A DNA stretch of 64,000 nucleotides from positions 2,418,001 to 2,482,000 of the forward strand of contig JAPWKE010000003.1 of assembly GCA_028283655.1 (NCBI GenBank), given 5' to 3'. Made by a program: the position numbers and the translations under genes. This DNA comes from Acidobacteriaceae bacterium (GTDB lineage: Bacteria > Acidobacteriota > Terriglobia > Terriglobales > Acidobacteriaceae). Shown in pieces: positions 16,731 through 25,901 of the stretch. The number at the start of each line of letters is the position of its first letter. Within the stretch, counting starts at the first letter, position 1. Below the pieces are notes generated by a model. That model saw nothing but the letters and a program-made list of their open reading frames with translations. It did no database searches and was not told where the DNA came from.

Positions 16731-17720
16731 ATGATCACATTGACACCCGGAAAACTTGCAGGTCTGAAGGCTGTTTCTGATGCGCGTGGCGTTATCGCCG
16801 CTGCAGCCATGGACCAGCGTGGATCGCTGCAGAAGTCGCTCGCCAAGGAGCGTGGCGGTGAAGCCACCGGTCACGATCTGGAAGTCTTCAAGACGAACGT
16901 GACGGACGTTCTGACCAAGCACGCTTCGGCAATTCTGCTTGATCCCGAGTTTGGCCTGCCCGCAGCGCAGCACCTGAACGGCAAGGGCCTGCTGCTGGCT
17001 TATGAGAAGACTGGCTACGACGCCAACACGGCTGGCCGCCTGCCCGATCTGCTCGACGTATGGAGCGTGCAGCGGTTGAAGGAAGCTGGCGCAGACTGCA
17101 TCAAGATCCTGCTCTACTACACACCCTTCGACACGAAGGAAGTGAACGAGTTCAAGCACGCGTGGATTGAGCGCATTGGCGCAGAGTGCAAGGCATCCGA
17201 CATCCCGTTCTTCCTCGAGTTCGTCGGCTATGACGCCGAGGGCGGCGATGAGAAGACCGTCGCGTACGCTCGCAAGAAGCCGTCCATCGTCACCGGCGCG
17301 ATGAAGGAGTTTTCCAAACCGCGCTACGCTGTCGATGTCCTCAAGGTCGAAGTGCCGATCGTGATGGAGTTCGTGCAGGGCACGAAGGCATTCAAGGGCG
17401 AAGCCGCTTACACGCGTGAAGAAGCTCTGGAGCACTTCCGCGCTGCAGCTACCGTTACCGAACTGCCGTTCATCTATCTTTCGGCTGGCGTGTCGAACCC
17501 CGTCTTCATCGAGACCCTGGAACTGGCAGGCGAGTCCGGCGTGAAGTACAATGGCGTGCTCTGCGGTCGTGCGACGTGGAAGGAAGGCATTCCGATCTAC
17601 GCGAAGGAAGGCGAAGCCGCATTCCGCAACTGGCTGGAGACAGTCGGCGTGGAGAACATCGAGAACGTCAACCGCGCGCTGCAGACAGCAACGCCCTGGA
17701 CAGAGAAGGTCAACGCCTAA
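16731..17720 (+). CDS. lacD: Class I aldolase, LacD/tagatose-1,6-bisphosphate aldolase family
   Basis: A 329-aa TIM-barrel aldolase. Family landmarks are AAAMDQRGSLQKSL at the N-terminus, ILLDPEFGLPAA, the Schiff-base Lys in DCIKILLYY, FFLEFVGYD, VLKVEVPI and SAGVSNPVF. LacD-family enzymes cleave tagatose-1,6-bisphosphate and often also fructose-1,6-bisphosphate to two triose phosphates, so this could be the organism's glycolytic aldolase. ATG 16731 is preceded by GAGGAG and is the family start; the frame from 16599 is longer but non-homologous. A strong terminator follows. Confidence 0.87.
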   Translation: MITLTPGKLAGLKAVSDARGVIAAAAMDQRGSLQKSLAKERGGEATGHDLEVFKTNVTDVLTKHASAILLDPEFGLPAAQHLNGKGLLLAYEKTGYDANTAGRLPDLLDVWSVQRLKEAGADCIKILLYYTPFDTKEVNEFKHAWIERIGAECKASDIPFFLEFVGYDAEGGDEKTVAYARKKPSIVTGAMKEFSKPRYAVDVLKVEVPIVMEFVQGTKAFKGEAAYTREEALEHFRAAATVTELPFIYLSAGVSNPVFIETLELAGESGVKYNGVLCGRATWKEGIPIYAKEGEAAFRNWLETVGVENIENVNRALQTATPWTEKVNA

Positions 17721-17735
17721 GCCGGTTCGAGCTTA

Positions 17736-17776
17736 GACACAAAGAAGCCCGCCATGACGGCGGGCTTCTTTGTGTC
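17736..17776. terminator. Bidirectional terminator (18-bp perfect stem)
   Basis: Bases 17736-17753 pair perfectly with 17759-17776 around the loop ATGAC. It lies between the convergent aldolase and lipoprotein genes, 15 nt from one stop and 11 nt from the other. Confidence 0.85.
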
Positions 17777-17786
17777 TGCACTGCGC

Positions 17787-18869
17787 TTATTGGATATACC
17801 AGAGCCCGTAGAGGCCGGAGTCTGCGTCGTAGAGCACATCATAGTGATACAGCGCACGAAGCCCCGTGTTGACGAAGGTTCCGTTCGACGGCGTAGCGTA
17901 ATCCACCACGGTCGGCGTGGCTCCACCGGTGCCTCCTACCGTGATGATGTAGTCGTGGGTGCCGATATAAATCGTCATCGACGTGCCCGCCGTGACGCTG
18001 CCGCTAGTCGGCAACGAGGAATCCTCGACGATCATGTTTCGCAGCCCCGTATCGACGAGGACGCTGCCCGTTAGCTCCGTACCCGTACCGATCTTGAAGC
18101 CACCCGTCGGTGTCTCCCAGTCGTTGTGCGTCCCGGCTACGGGAGTGCCTGCGCTCGTCAGCTGCTGCGTGGTGAAGCTATCGCCGACGGTTGCAGCCGT
18201 CAGCCCCAGGTAGAGGCCGGCACGCTTGATCAGATAGCCACGACGCATCGTTCCAGCGACCATCTCCGTGACGTTGAGAGCGGGGTTATACGGTGGCGAC
18301 TTGTACAGCGTATTGCCCCGGCCAAAGCCGATGCCAAGCATGTGAGGAATCGCGCCGGTGCAGCTTGCGGAGTTCACGCCTGTTCCCAGGCAGGTGCCTT
18401 CCGTCACAGCGAGCACAGGAAGCGTGGCAGTCGCTGGAACGTTATCGCCATCTTCGTTCACTGCATCCGGAAAGCTGACCGTCACGGTCGACCATGTGCC
18501 CGTAAGCTTCAACCCGCTGGAGGAGTAGGTGATGCTTCCTGCCGTACCCGAAGGCAGATCGGGCACCTCACTGGCCGGAACGATCATGCCGACGGAACCG
18601 GTATCGACGGTGTAAGAAGCCTCTGTGCCGCCGTTAGCCTCTGCATTCACCTTCAACGTGCTGGTGAGGTCAGAGAAGTCCGGCGAACCCACCCACGGCA
18701 CCTTGTAGTACTCGGAGTAGTCGCTGTAGTACGTGCTTGCCACCAAAGGGGTAGCCACTTTGGGACTGGCAGCACTGCCCGCCGCAAGAGGACCTGCGGC
18801 ACAACCAACCATCGCCAACAAGAACAAAACGCCGCCAAACTGCGCGGCCCGAAACCACTGCTTCTGCAT
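17787..18869 (-). CDS. Aspartic-protease-like lipoprotein, paralogue 1
   Basis: A 360-aa exported protein. The N-terminus MQKQWFRAAQFGGVLFLLAM ends in VGC, a plausible lipobox. Two pepsin-like motifs are visible: YTVDTGSVGMIVPASEVP in the N-terminal half and SVLVDTGLRNMIVED in the C-terminal half, the arrangement of a bilobed aspartic protease. It lacks strong similarity to any named family that I recognise. A Gly/Ser/Thr-rich, beta-dominated composition suggests a secreted, surface-exposed protein. GGAGG precedes the ATG. The next minus-strand gene upstream is a clear paralogue, so the pair arose by tandem duplication. Proteolytic activity is unproven. Confidence 0.65.
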   Translation of the reverse strand: MQKQWFRAAQFGGVLFLLAMVGCAAGPLAAGSAASPKVATPLVASTYYSDYSEYYKVPWVGSPDFSDLTSTLKVNAEANGGTEASYTVDTGSVGMIVPASEVPDLPSGTAGSITYSSSGLKLTGTWSTVTVSFPDAVNEDGDNVPATATLPVLAVTEGTCLGTGVNSASCTGAIPHMLGIGFGRGNTLYKSPPYNPALNVTEMVAGTMRRGYLIKRAGLYLGLTAATVGDSFTTQQLTSAGTPVAGTHNDWETPTGGFKIGTGTELTGSVLVDTGLRNMIVEDSSLPTSGSVTAGTSMTIYIGTHDYIITVGGTGGATPTVVDYATPSNGTFVNTGLRALYHYDVLYDADSGLYGLWYIQ

Positions 18870-18939
18870 TCAGTATGTCCTCCGTGCGGCGAGTGTAAGT
18901 CGTCGCACGAGAGAACGCACATTACGAAAGACTGCAGAC

Positions 18940-19992
18940 CTACTCGGGACGAAGTCCCGAGTAGCCGCCATCGGCGTCGAAGAGGTAGTCGTAGTGCCCC
19001 AGCGCACGCAGTCCAGTGTTGAGATAGGTGCCGTGTGAAGCCGAAGCATAGCTCGCGCTCGTCGGCGTCTGCACACCACCATCGCCCAGGGCAAAGGTGT
19101 AGCTCTGCTGCGCGATGGTGACAACCATCTTCGTGCCGGAGCTAAGCGTTCCGCTCTGCGGCATGTTGACGTTCTCCACAATCATGTTCAACAGACCGGT
19201 ATCCAACAGCACGGTGCCCGTGACAGCCGCGCTGGAGCCAACCTGAAAGCCACCGCTCACGGTCGTCCAGTCGTTCTTGCTGCCGGAAGCTGGTGTGCCT
19301 GCGCTGGTCAACGCGGCCATCGCGTAGCCAGACGAACTCACCGAGGTGATCCCCAGCGTGATGCCGTCGCGAGCAATGGTGTAGCCTCGCCGCATTGTTC
19401 CTGCGGTCATTTCAGCTAACGTAAGAAAGGCGTTGTACGGGGGCGAGGTCTCCGTCGTAGTGCCGCGACCATAACCAACGCCGAGCATGTGCGGAATGGT
19501 GCCTGTGCAGTTGCCCGAGTTCACACCCGATCCCGTGCAGGTACCGCTGGTAACCGCCAGCACCGGCACTGTCGCGGTGGCCACCTTGCCGGAGAGCGAC
19601 CCGCTCCCGGTGGCCTGAGGGAAGACTACCGGCATCGTCACCCAGACACCCGTCAGCTTGAGTCCGCTCGACGAATAGGTAAGACTGCCAGACGGCGATC
19701 CCGAAGGAATGTTCGGCACCTCAGAGGCAGGAACCACAACGCCCACGGAGCCCGTATCCACCGTGAAGTTGGAGATCGTGCCACCGTTCACCTGGGCCTG
19801 CACCTTCAACGTGCTGGTAAGGTTCGCGAAGTTCGGCGTCACGGAGTACGGAATCGTGTAGGTCTGCGTGTAGGACGCATAGCGGTCCGCGTCTGCACTG
19901 AGAGAAGAGGTCGAGCTGGGAGTAGACGACGAGCAGCCGGAAAGCGCTGCAAGGGCGGCGACAATTGCAAGCCGTGCAGGGAGATTCTTCAT
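18940..19992 (-). CDS. Aspartic-protease-like lipoprotein, paralogue 2
   Basis: A 350-aa lipoprotein with a good lipobox (ALAALSGCSSSTPSS). It is collinear with its downstream neighbour: both share YTI/YKVP followed by LTSTLKVQAQVNGG, FTVDTGSVGVVVPASEVP, an IPHMLG segment, GTMRRGYTIARDG and TVLLDTGLLNMIVEN, and end in ALGHYDYLFDADGGYSGL. The two DTG motifs again suggest a bilobed aspartic-protease fold. ATG 19992 is chosen because the signal peptide begins there; the frame runs back to 20085 but that would add 31 non-signal residues. It is separated by about 70 bp from paralogue 1 and is divergent from a glycosyltransferase. Confidence 0.65.
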   Translation of the reverse strand: MKNLPARLAIVAALAALSGCSSSTPSSTSSLSADADRYASYTQTYTIPYSVTPNFANLTSTLKVQAQVNGGTISNFTVDTGSVGVVVPASEVPNIPSGSPSGSLTYSSSGLKLTGVWVTMPVVFPQATGSGSLSGKVATATVPVLAVTSGTCTGSGVNSGNCTGTIPHMLGVGYGRGTTTETSPPYNAFLTLAEMTAGTMRRGYTIARDGITLGITSVSSSGYAMAALTSAGTPASGSKNDWTTVSGGFQVGSSAAVTGTVLLDTGLLNMIVENVNMPQSGTLSSGTKMVVTIAQQSYTFALGDGGVQTPTSASYASASHGTYLNTGLRALGHYDYLFDADGGYSGLRPE

Positions 19993-20060
19993 AAGTTGGG
20001 AGCCTTGTTCACGATGATACGTGAGCAAAAACAAGTACTTCGCAGTAGAGCGCGAAGGAT

Positions 20061-21086
20061 ATGCTGTTGGCAGCGATATCCGCACACATTATGCTTTCTG
20101 AACCTTCTCGCCCCAGCATCAGCTTCGTGATCGCGACCTGCTCGCGGTCGGCGCAGATGCGTGGTGCGCTGCAATCGCTCTTCGCGCAGACAGGCCTTGA
20201 GGCACTTTCGCTGGAGATGGTTGTGGTGGACGACCAATCTACCGACGACACGCTGAGCGTGTTGCAGGAGCTAGCCGCAACGGCCCCCTTCCCTTTGCAC
20301 ATTTTGCATGGCGCAAAGAGCGGCGTAGCTGCGGCACGAAACCTCGCGGCCTCGCACGCACAGGGTGAGTGGCTGGTGAGCTTCGACGATGATGAATTAG
20401 CAGAGCCCGACTGGCTCGCAAAGCTCTACGCCGCAGCGCTGGCGAACAACGTCGATGCTGTGGGCGGGGACACGATCCTGAGCCTTCCCAACGGGCTGCA
20501 AAGCAGCGACTACGGCCCGCGCGCGCGACGGTTGCTGGGAGAGACCGCTCCAGGAGGAAGCTCACGCGCGTACCCCGTGGAGATACTCCCCGCGACCAAC
20601 AACGTGATGCTCCGGCGTTCGCTCTTCGAAGAGTTGAACGGATACGACACGCGCTTTGTCGAAGGCGGCGAAGACACGGACTTCTTCTATCGCGCGAGGC
20701 TCGCAGGCAAAGTGCTCTGGCTGGAACCAGCCGCCGTGGTGCACCACCTGATCCCTGAGCGACGCACCACACCGCACGCGATCGCGCTCACCGCAAAGCG
20801 GATCGGCGTGGCAGAGTCACGCATGTTCCGGCTGCGCGGGCAACGGTGGAACCCCTACATCGTGGCTTGCAAACGCATCAGCGTCACACTGTTTCGCGAT
20901 CTTCCGACGCTGGCGCTTGCGAAGCTGCAACGTAATGCACGCGCGGCAAGCGAAGCGCACTTGAGCCTTGCCTACACCGGCGGTCTGTTGCGTTCGCTAC
21001 TGGGCTCGAATGAAAAATTCGCCGCCAGCATGGACTTCCGCATACGCCATGGCGAGCGCAGCGACGCGACGAAGAAGCCTCTTTAG
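20061..21086 (+). CDS. Family 2 glycosyltransferase
   Basis: A 341-aa GT-A-fold glycosyltransferase. The nucleotide-binding start is ISFVIATCSRSAQMRGALQS with VVVDDQSTDDT; the metal-binding segment is SFDDDELAEPDW; a later acidic motif is EGGEDTDFFYRARLAG. It would transfer a sugar from a nucleotide donor, probably in polysaccharide or surface-glycan synthesis, given the locus on its right. The start is uncertain: ATG 20061 or ATG 20091, neither with good spacing to a Shine-Dalgarno. Its stop overlaps the stop of the convergent hydrolase gene by 4 nt. Confidence 0.85.
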   Translation: MLLAAISAHIMLSEPSRPSISFVIATCSRSAQMRGALQSLFAQTGLEALSLEMVVVDDQSTDDTLSVLQELAATAPFPLHILHGAKSGVAAARNLAASHAQGEWLVSFDDDELAEPDWLAKLYAAALANNVDAVGGDTILSLPNGLQSSDYGPRARRLLGETAPGGSSRAYPVEILPATNNVMLRRSLFEELNGYDTRFVEGGEDTDFFYRARLAGKVLWLEPAAVVHHLIPERRTTPHAIALTAKRIGVAESRMFRLRGQRWNPYIVACKRISVTLFRDLPTLALAKLQRNARAASEAHLSLAYTGGLLRSLLGSNEKFAASMDFRIRHGERSDATKKPL

Positions 21087-22180
21087 CGAGGCGTCTTCAC
21101 GCGCAGCAACTGCAACGTAGCGGCACGATCACGAGCGTTCGCAAAGAGAGCATGTCCTTCGATCTGATCGCGGTAGAAACCCATCACCACATCGTTGTCT
21201 TCGATACGGCCATCGCCCCAGTCAGCCCACTGCGGAAAGCGTGACCACTCCCAATCGATGTAACAAAACGCCTTGATGCCAGGCGAAGAGCGCAACAGCC
21301 CAAAGTACGACGCAAACCAGGCATCCACGCTTAGCTGACCGCCACGCACGCCAGCGTTGCGCGGCGTCGACTCTGCAATCATCACCGGAAAGCGGGCCTT
21401 ATCGGCCGCGCGAAGAAACTCCGCCGTCAGCGGTGAACCGATCTCTTCAGGCTTGAAGAGATTGATCGCCCACCAATCAACAACATCGTCGCCCGGGTAA
21501 TACTCGCGCCAGCGCGACGCGGCCAGCGCCACATCTTCACCACCGCGCTGACGGTCTAACTCTGCTCGCGCCGACCAGTTCCACACAACGGCGATCATCG
21601 GCGAGCAGGCATGAAGCTGTTGCGCGACGTTGCGAAACGCTGAACGATACGTGGACGCGTCATAGCCGTTCCAAGGCGCGTTGAACTCATAGCCGATGCG
21701 CACAAAGACCGGTCGTTGCAGCGATTGCAGACCTGCGCACAACGCCTGCAGACGCCCATCATCCATGCCGCGAGCCGTCTCCATTTCATAATGCTTGCTG
21801 GCCGAACCGCGATTCAGCGCAAGGCCGATCTGCGGCACAAGAGACTCGCGATGGCTATCAAGGTCGCGGTGCAACTGCGTGAAGAACTGGCCCAGATCGT
21901 CGCGCAGGTCAACGTACTTCATCGTGAGCATGGGCTTCGCAGGAGCAACGGCAGCCGTGTAATTGTTGAACGACTCTTCGTCGCTCTGGCCACCGCCATG
22001 CAGCAGAACGTTCTCCGCGGGCTCCAACCTGCGACCGTAAAATTTCCTTGCAACAAGCTTGGCGGTGGAGAGTTGATCACGCGTGGCGGCAGCGTCTGCG
22101 TGGCGACCGTGTGATCGCCACATCCATGCGACGCAAAGCAGCAAGGCGATGGCAAACAGCATGGAGGCAGCGCGCTTCAC
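21083..22180 (-). CDS. Membrane-anchored or secreted GH26-like glycoside hydrolase
   Basis: A 365-aa protein beginning with one hydrophobic segment (MLFAIALLLCVAWMW), then a TIM-barrel-like glycosidase domain. The acid/base region FVRIGYEFNAPWNGY (Glu165) matches the R-x-x-x-E-x-N-x-x-W pattern of GH26, and PVMIAESTPR (Glu270) is the likely nucleophile. It is the last gene of the minus-strand exopolysaccharide operon, and its GTG start overlaps the stop of the preceding glycosyltransferase by 4 nt. A role in trimming or releasing the polymer is likely; GH26 members cut mannans, glucans and some bacterial exopolysaccharides. Confidence 0.7.
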   Translation of the reverse strand: MKRAASMLFAIALLLCVAWMWRSHGRHADAAATRDQLSTAKLVARKFYGRRLEPAENVLLHGGGQSDEESFNNYTAAVAPAKPMLTMKYVDLRDDLGQFFTQLHRDLDSHRESLVPQIGLALNRGSASKHYEMETARGMDDGRLQALCAGLQSLQRPVFVRIGYEFNAPWNGYDASTYRSAFRNVAQQLHACSPMIAVVWNWSARAELDRQRGGEDVALAASRWREYYPGDDVVDWWAINLFKPEEIGSPLTAEFLRAADKARFPVMIAESTPRNAGVRGGQLSVDAWFASYFGLLRSSPGIKAFCYIDWEWSRFPQWADWGDGRIEDNDVVMGFYRDQIEGHALFANARDRAATLQLLRVKTPR

Positions 22181-23124
22181 GCGTTCACAGCCTCAGCATC
22201 CGCACGCAGCGAACGCTTCCACGCAGCCTGCAGCAGGGCGTTCGGCAGCATTGCGATGCCGAGGAAGAAAGCCCACTCCAGCAAACCCGGCTTCGAGCGA
22301 CGCATCGCCGCGTAGACCGTTCGTATGCCCTGCCAGTCCCCTGCCCGCTTGGCTTTCAACGCAACCTTGGTCGCAAGGAACGACGCGGCCGTGCGGCCGT
22401 CGATCCACTCGCGATAACGTTCCACCCAACGTAACGAATCCTGCCAGTTGGTGCGCCGCGAACGCGATAGGTTGTCCATCGCGATGTTGTAAATCACCAG
22501 CGGCTCCCAGACAAACTCCACACGAGCGCCAGCAAGATGCCAGGCTTCCAGAAACCACGCCCAGTCTTCATGCTCGGGGTGCGAGGTGAACGGCACAGCC
22601 TCCAATATGGAGCGATGCACCATCAACGCCTGCAGGGTCAGCACACCGGGGCGCTTCATCAGACCGGGGCGAAGCAAAATGTAATCGGCCACATCTTCGT
22701 CCGGCCCGATAGGCCGTGCGGGCTGCACATCTTCACGACCATCGTGCCGATACACCAGGCAGCACGCAATCATGCGCTGCGGTTGCGTGGCATCCGCCAG
22801 ACGCATCTGGTGTTCAATCTTCGCAGGCAGCATGATGTCGTCGTCGTCGAGAAACGCCAGCCACTCGCCACGACTGGCGCGTACGCCTGCGTTGCGGGCC
22901 TCCGCGGGCCCACGATTCTGCGCCAGCTCCATGTAACGAAGGCGAGCATCCATGCCTTCTACAGCAGCACGCGCCTCGGCGTCAGGACCATCGGAGACGA
23001 TCAGGACTTCAATCAGCGGATACGTCTGGGCAAGCGCACTCTCTGCCGCGATGCGCAGATCGGCAGCACGCTTGTAGGTCGGGATCACGATACTCACGAG
23101 CCCCGGCTCACTCGCAGCGTTCAT
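22177..23124 (-). CDS. Family 2 glycosyltransferase of the exopolysaccharide operon
   Basis: A 315-aa glycosyltransferase with SIVIPTYKRAADLRIAAESA, VLIVSDGPDAEA, the metal-binding AFLDDDDIMLPAK and the later acidic motif SHPEHEDWAWFLEAWHLAG. A C-terminal hydrophobic stretch (LLEWAFFLGIAMLPNALL) may associate it with the inner membrane. It overlaps the polymerase gene upstream and the hydrolase gene downstream by 4 nt each, indicating translational coupling. It probably adds one residue to the lipid-linked repeat unit. Confidence 0.87.
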   Translation of the reverse strand: MNAASEPGLVSIVIPTYKRAADLRIAAESALAQTYPLIEVLIVSDGPDAEARAAVEGMDARLRYMELAQNRGPAEARNAGVRASRGEWLAFLDDDDIMLPAKIEHQMRLADATQPQRMIACCLVYRHDGREDVQPARPIGPDEDVADYILLRPGLMKRPGVLTLQALMVHRSILEAVPFTSHPEHEDWAWFLEAWHLAGARVEFVWEPLVIYNIAMDNLSRSRRTNWQDSLRWVERYREWIDGRTAASFLATKVALKAKRAGDWQGIRTVYAAMRRSKPGLLEWAFFLGIAMLPNALLQAAWKRSLRADAEAVNA

Positions 23125-24575
23125 GCTTTTCTCCCTTCGAGAATGTTTACGGCATCGTTCCGCATATCCGCAGGCAGCCTCTGTACGTCAGCAGGGGTAA
23201 GGCCGCCGAGGATCGCATGTGGAGCGAGAAAGCGATCGCTCTCCGCTTCGCTTCCCGGCACCAGGCTCATCTTCGCCACGCAGGCGTAAGCCAGCAGCGT
23301 CGGCAGATAAGGATCAACCGGCGCTGACTCCGATAGACTTTGCAACACGATCCACGTCAGCAGCACGGCCGCAAACAGAGATGTTTCCGTATGGTCATGA
23401 CGATAACGCTTCCAGGCAATCCAGCACGCGCTCCACATCACACCGACGTAGAGCGCCACACCGATCAGTCCCAGGGAAAGCGTCTGGTCGAGGTAGCTGT
23501 TGTGCGCGTGCGGCACCGACCATCCCTGATCGGCAGAGATGCGCGCGATACGCGCCGCGCTCCAGAAGCCGTCATAGCCAAAGCCCAGCAGCGGACGCTG
23601 CGCCACGCTCCCCGCAAGCTCCTGCCACAGTGGGCCACGGTTGGAGAGGTTAGAGGTGTTCTGCGTATCGTTGCGGCCCATCATGAAGACGGTCTGCAAC
23701 GCGTCCGTGCCGTTCTTCATCACCAGCACCGAGGCGCCTGCAACACCAAGCATCAACGCTGCGATCAGTACCATCGCACGCGTCTCTGTTTTCCAGCGCA
23801 GGCGCGCGTAACGCAGCAGCATGATGCCGAACAGAAGCATCGCGAGAATGGTGCTCATGCGGGCGCGCGTCATAAACAGCAAGACAAAGGCCGTGCCAAA
23901 CGCAAACCAAAGACGCTTCGCCCACTCAGGCTTGTACGCCAGCAGCGTGACGATGCAGAAGAGCAGAACACAAAGGCTCATCGCCTGATAGTTTGCCGTG
24001 GTTACACCCTGGAAGCGATAGTCAGGATCTCGCGGTGCAAAGATGCGCTGCAGGATAGCGTCGCTGTAGAACGCAATCAGCGCGACGGCACCCGTGGCAC
24101 ACATGCCGAGCAGCGCCATCTCGATTAGCGAGAAGACACGCGCCATCATATAGGCAAACAAAATATTGAAGAGGAAGACGACAAGGCGCTTGGTCGAAAG
24201 ACCAGGCGAATCGCTCCAGCCCACGCTCATCACGGCCCAGACCACATACGCGGTGGCAAAGTAAATCAACTGCCCGCCGATGCGACCACGCTTCGGCAAC
24301 CGCCACAGCAGGAAGAGCGAGATCAACGCGACGATCGGCATCGCTATCTGTCGGCTGAGGTTGCCTGTCTCTGCCACGCTGGCCGTTGCAGCAGCACGGT
24401 CAATGGAGTGCTCCGGCACGAACGGCAAAACGTACGGCACGGAGTACCAGAAGCAGATCGCCAGCACGAGCCCGCACAGCATCTTCACCAGACGCACACG
24501 AAACGTCGCGCGGCCAATCTCCGCGCGAAGGCGCTCGCTGCCCGCCGCGGCCATCCAGCCCGTCGCTACGCTCAC
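23121..24575 (-). CDS. O-antigen ligase/polymerase family membrane protein (Wzy-like)
   Basis: A 484-aa polytopic membrane protein with about ten hydrophobic segments. The family's long periplasmic loop is recognisable: SNRGPLWQELAGSVAQRPLL, GFGYDGFW and then VPHAHNSYLDQTLSLG, which is the Wzy_C/WaaL signature with its conserved Arg and His. In an exopolysaccharide locus that also holds a flippase and a Wzz protein, polymerisation of repeat units is the likely function, rather than ligation to lipid A. It starts at GTG 24575, overlapping the flippase stop by 4 nt, or at ATG 24554. Confidence 0.85.
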   Translation of the reverse strand: MSVATGWMAAAGSERLRAEIGRATFRVRLVKMLCGLVLAICFWYSVPYVLPFVPEHSIDRAAATASVAETGNLSRQIAMPIVALISLFLLWRLPKRGRIGGQLIYFATAYVVWAVMSVGWSDSPGLSTKRLVVFLFNILFAYMMARVFSLIEMALLGMCATGAVALIAFYSDAILQRIFAPRDPDYRFQGVTTANYQAMSLCVLLFCIVTLLAYKPEWAKRLWFAFGTAFVLLFMTRARMSTILAMLLFGIMLLRYARLRWKTETRAMVLIAALMLGVAGASVLVMKNGTDALQTVFMMGRNDTQNTSNLSNRGPLWQELAGSVAQRPLLGFGYDGFWSAARIARISADQGWSVPHAHNSYLDQTLSLGLIGVALYVGVMWSACWIAWKRYRHDHTETSLFAAVLLTWIVLQSLSESAPVDPYLPTLLAYACVAKMSLVPGSEAESDRFLAPHAILGGLTPADVQRLPADMRNDAVNILEGRKA

Positions 24576-25897
24576 GCTGTCCTCGTTTCGCGACGATAGA
24601 AGAACTGCCGCACGAAGAGCACTACCACGCTACCCACAAGCAGCGCGGCTGCCGCGCCGGGCAGTTGGTACGAGCGCACCAGCCAAAGAATCACCCCAGC
24701 CTGCGTCACCATGCCGACCAGGTTTGCATAGAACGTAAGGCGCGCGCGATTCATTGCGGTGAGCCCATAGCTCTGCGCCATCGTCATCGCAAAGGCGACA
24801 AAGTTCAACGACAGCACGGCGAGAATCACGCGAGAGTTTGCAGGAGCGCCCTTGAAGATCGCCTCTGCCACGAACGGGCCCACGGCGATGATGCCCACCG
24901 CAAACAGGATGGAGCCGATCAGCAGCAGGCGATTGAACCGCGAGACCAGGCGAGTGAGGGCTGGCTTGCCGCCATTGTGATACGAACGCGCAAGCATCGG
25001 CGCCATCGTATTCTGCAGGCTCGTCAGCGCGACGCGAGGTATGTTCACCACGCTCTCGCACTTGGTATACGCCCCCACGCTGACTCCGCCGAGCAGCGAG
25101 CCGATCACCCACGGGTTGCACTGCGAGCTGATCATGAAGACCATATTCGAGCCCAGCAGCCAACGCCCCAAACGGAAGTTATGCGCGAAGTCGTTGCGCG
25201 TGTCGCGCAGCCGCACAACGAAGCTCGCCCACTCCGTAATCAGCCAGTAGATCGAGACGATCAGGCAACCGGCCGACAGCACCACGAGCGTATTCGGCAC
25301 CGTCAACCGATGCGTCTTGTAAAGCGCCTCGACGCCTACAATCTGCAAGGCGACGGTCGCAAGGTCTGTCCAGAACGCAGCCTTGAAGCGCATGTAGCAG
25401 AAGTACATTCTGCGGTTGAACTCGCGAAAGAGGATCGCAATGCTCGTCACCGCCAGCGGAGCGAAGGTATCGCGATAGAGCAGCCGCGAACCATGCTGCG
25501 ACCACGCGCCCAGCCCCCACAGCAGCAGCGCTGCCAGCACGCAGGCAAGCACCTGCTGCATCACCAGGCTGCCCAGAAAGCTGCGCTTGCGTTCGTCTTC
25601 CGTCCCCGGCAGATTGAACGTAAACGGAGCCCAGAGAAAGACGTTGCTCAGTTGAATGAGCACGTCCATGCTGCGCTGCGTCAGGATGTAAATGCCGAAC
25701 TCGCGCTGTGCGGCGTGGCGGCTCAGCAGCGCAGCCACCACCATGTTGCCAAAGCTGTAGACGACCTGGTCGGCCAGCGCATAGCCCATGCGATCACTCG
25801 CCATGCGGACAGCACGATGCCATAAGCCGAGCGGACGTGCCGCAGCCAGTACCTCGTCGGCCTCAAGGCCGATGCCCCCTTCTGGCAATGTCGTCAT
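24572..25897 (-). CDS. Polysaccharide flippase (Wzx/MOP superfamily)
   Basis: A 441-aa membrane protein with about 12 predicted hydrophobic helices, as expected for MOP-superfamily flippases. Typical segments are QVVYSFGNMVVAALLSRHA in the first helix pair and a GVSVGAYTKCESVVNIPRVA block mid-protein. It should translocate the undecaprenyl-linked repeat unit to the periplasm for the polymerase gene that overlaps it by 4 nt. The assignment rests on topology and gene context, since these proteins have few fixed motifs. Confidence 0.8.
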   Translation of the reverse strand: MTTLPEGGIGLEADEVLAAARPLGLWHRAVRMASDRMGYALADQVVYSFGNMVVAALLSRHAAQREFGIYILTQRSMDVLIQLSNVFLWAPFTFNLPGTEDERKRSFLGSLVMQQVLACVLAALLLWGLGAWSQHGSRLLYRDTFAPLAVTSIAILFREFNRRMYFCYMRFKAAFWTDLATVALQIVGVEALYKTHRLTVPNTLVVLSAGCLIVSIYWLITEWASFVVRLRDTRNDFAHNFRLGRWLLGSNMVFMISSQCNPWVIGSLLGGVSVGAYTKCESVVNIPRVALTSLQNTMAPMLARSYHNGGKPALTRLVSRFNRLLLIGSILFAVGIIAVGPFVAEAIFKGAPANSRVILAVLSLNFVAFAMTMAQSYGLTAMNRARLTFYANLVGMVTQAGVILWLVRSYQLPGAAAALLVGSVVVLFVRQFFYRRETRTA

Positions 25898-25901
25898 GCG
25901 C

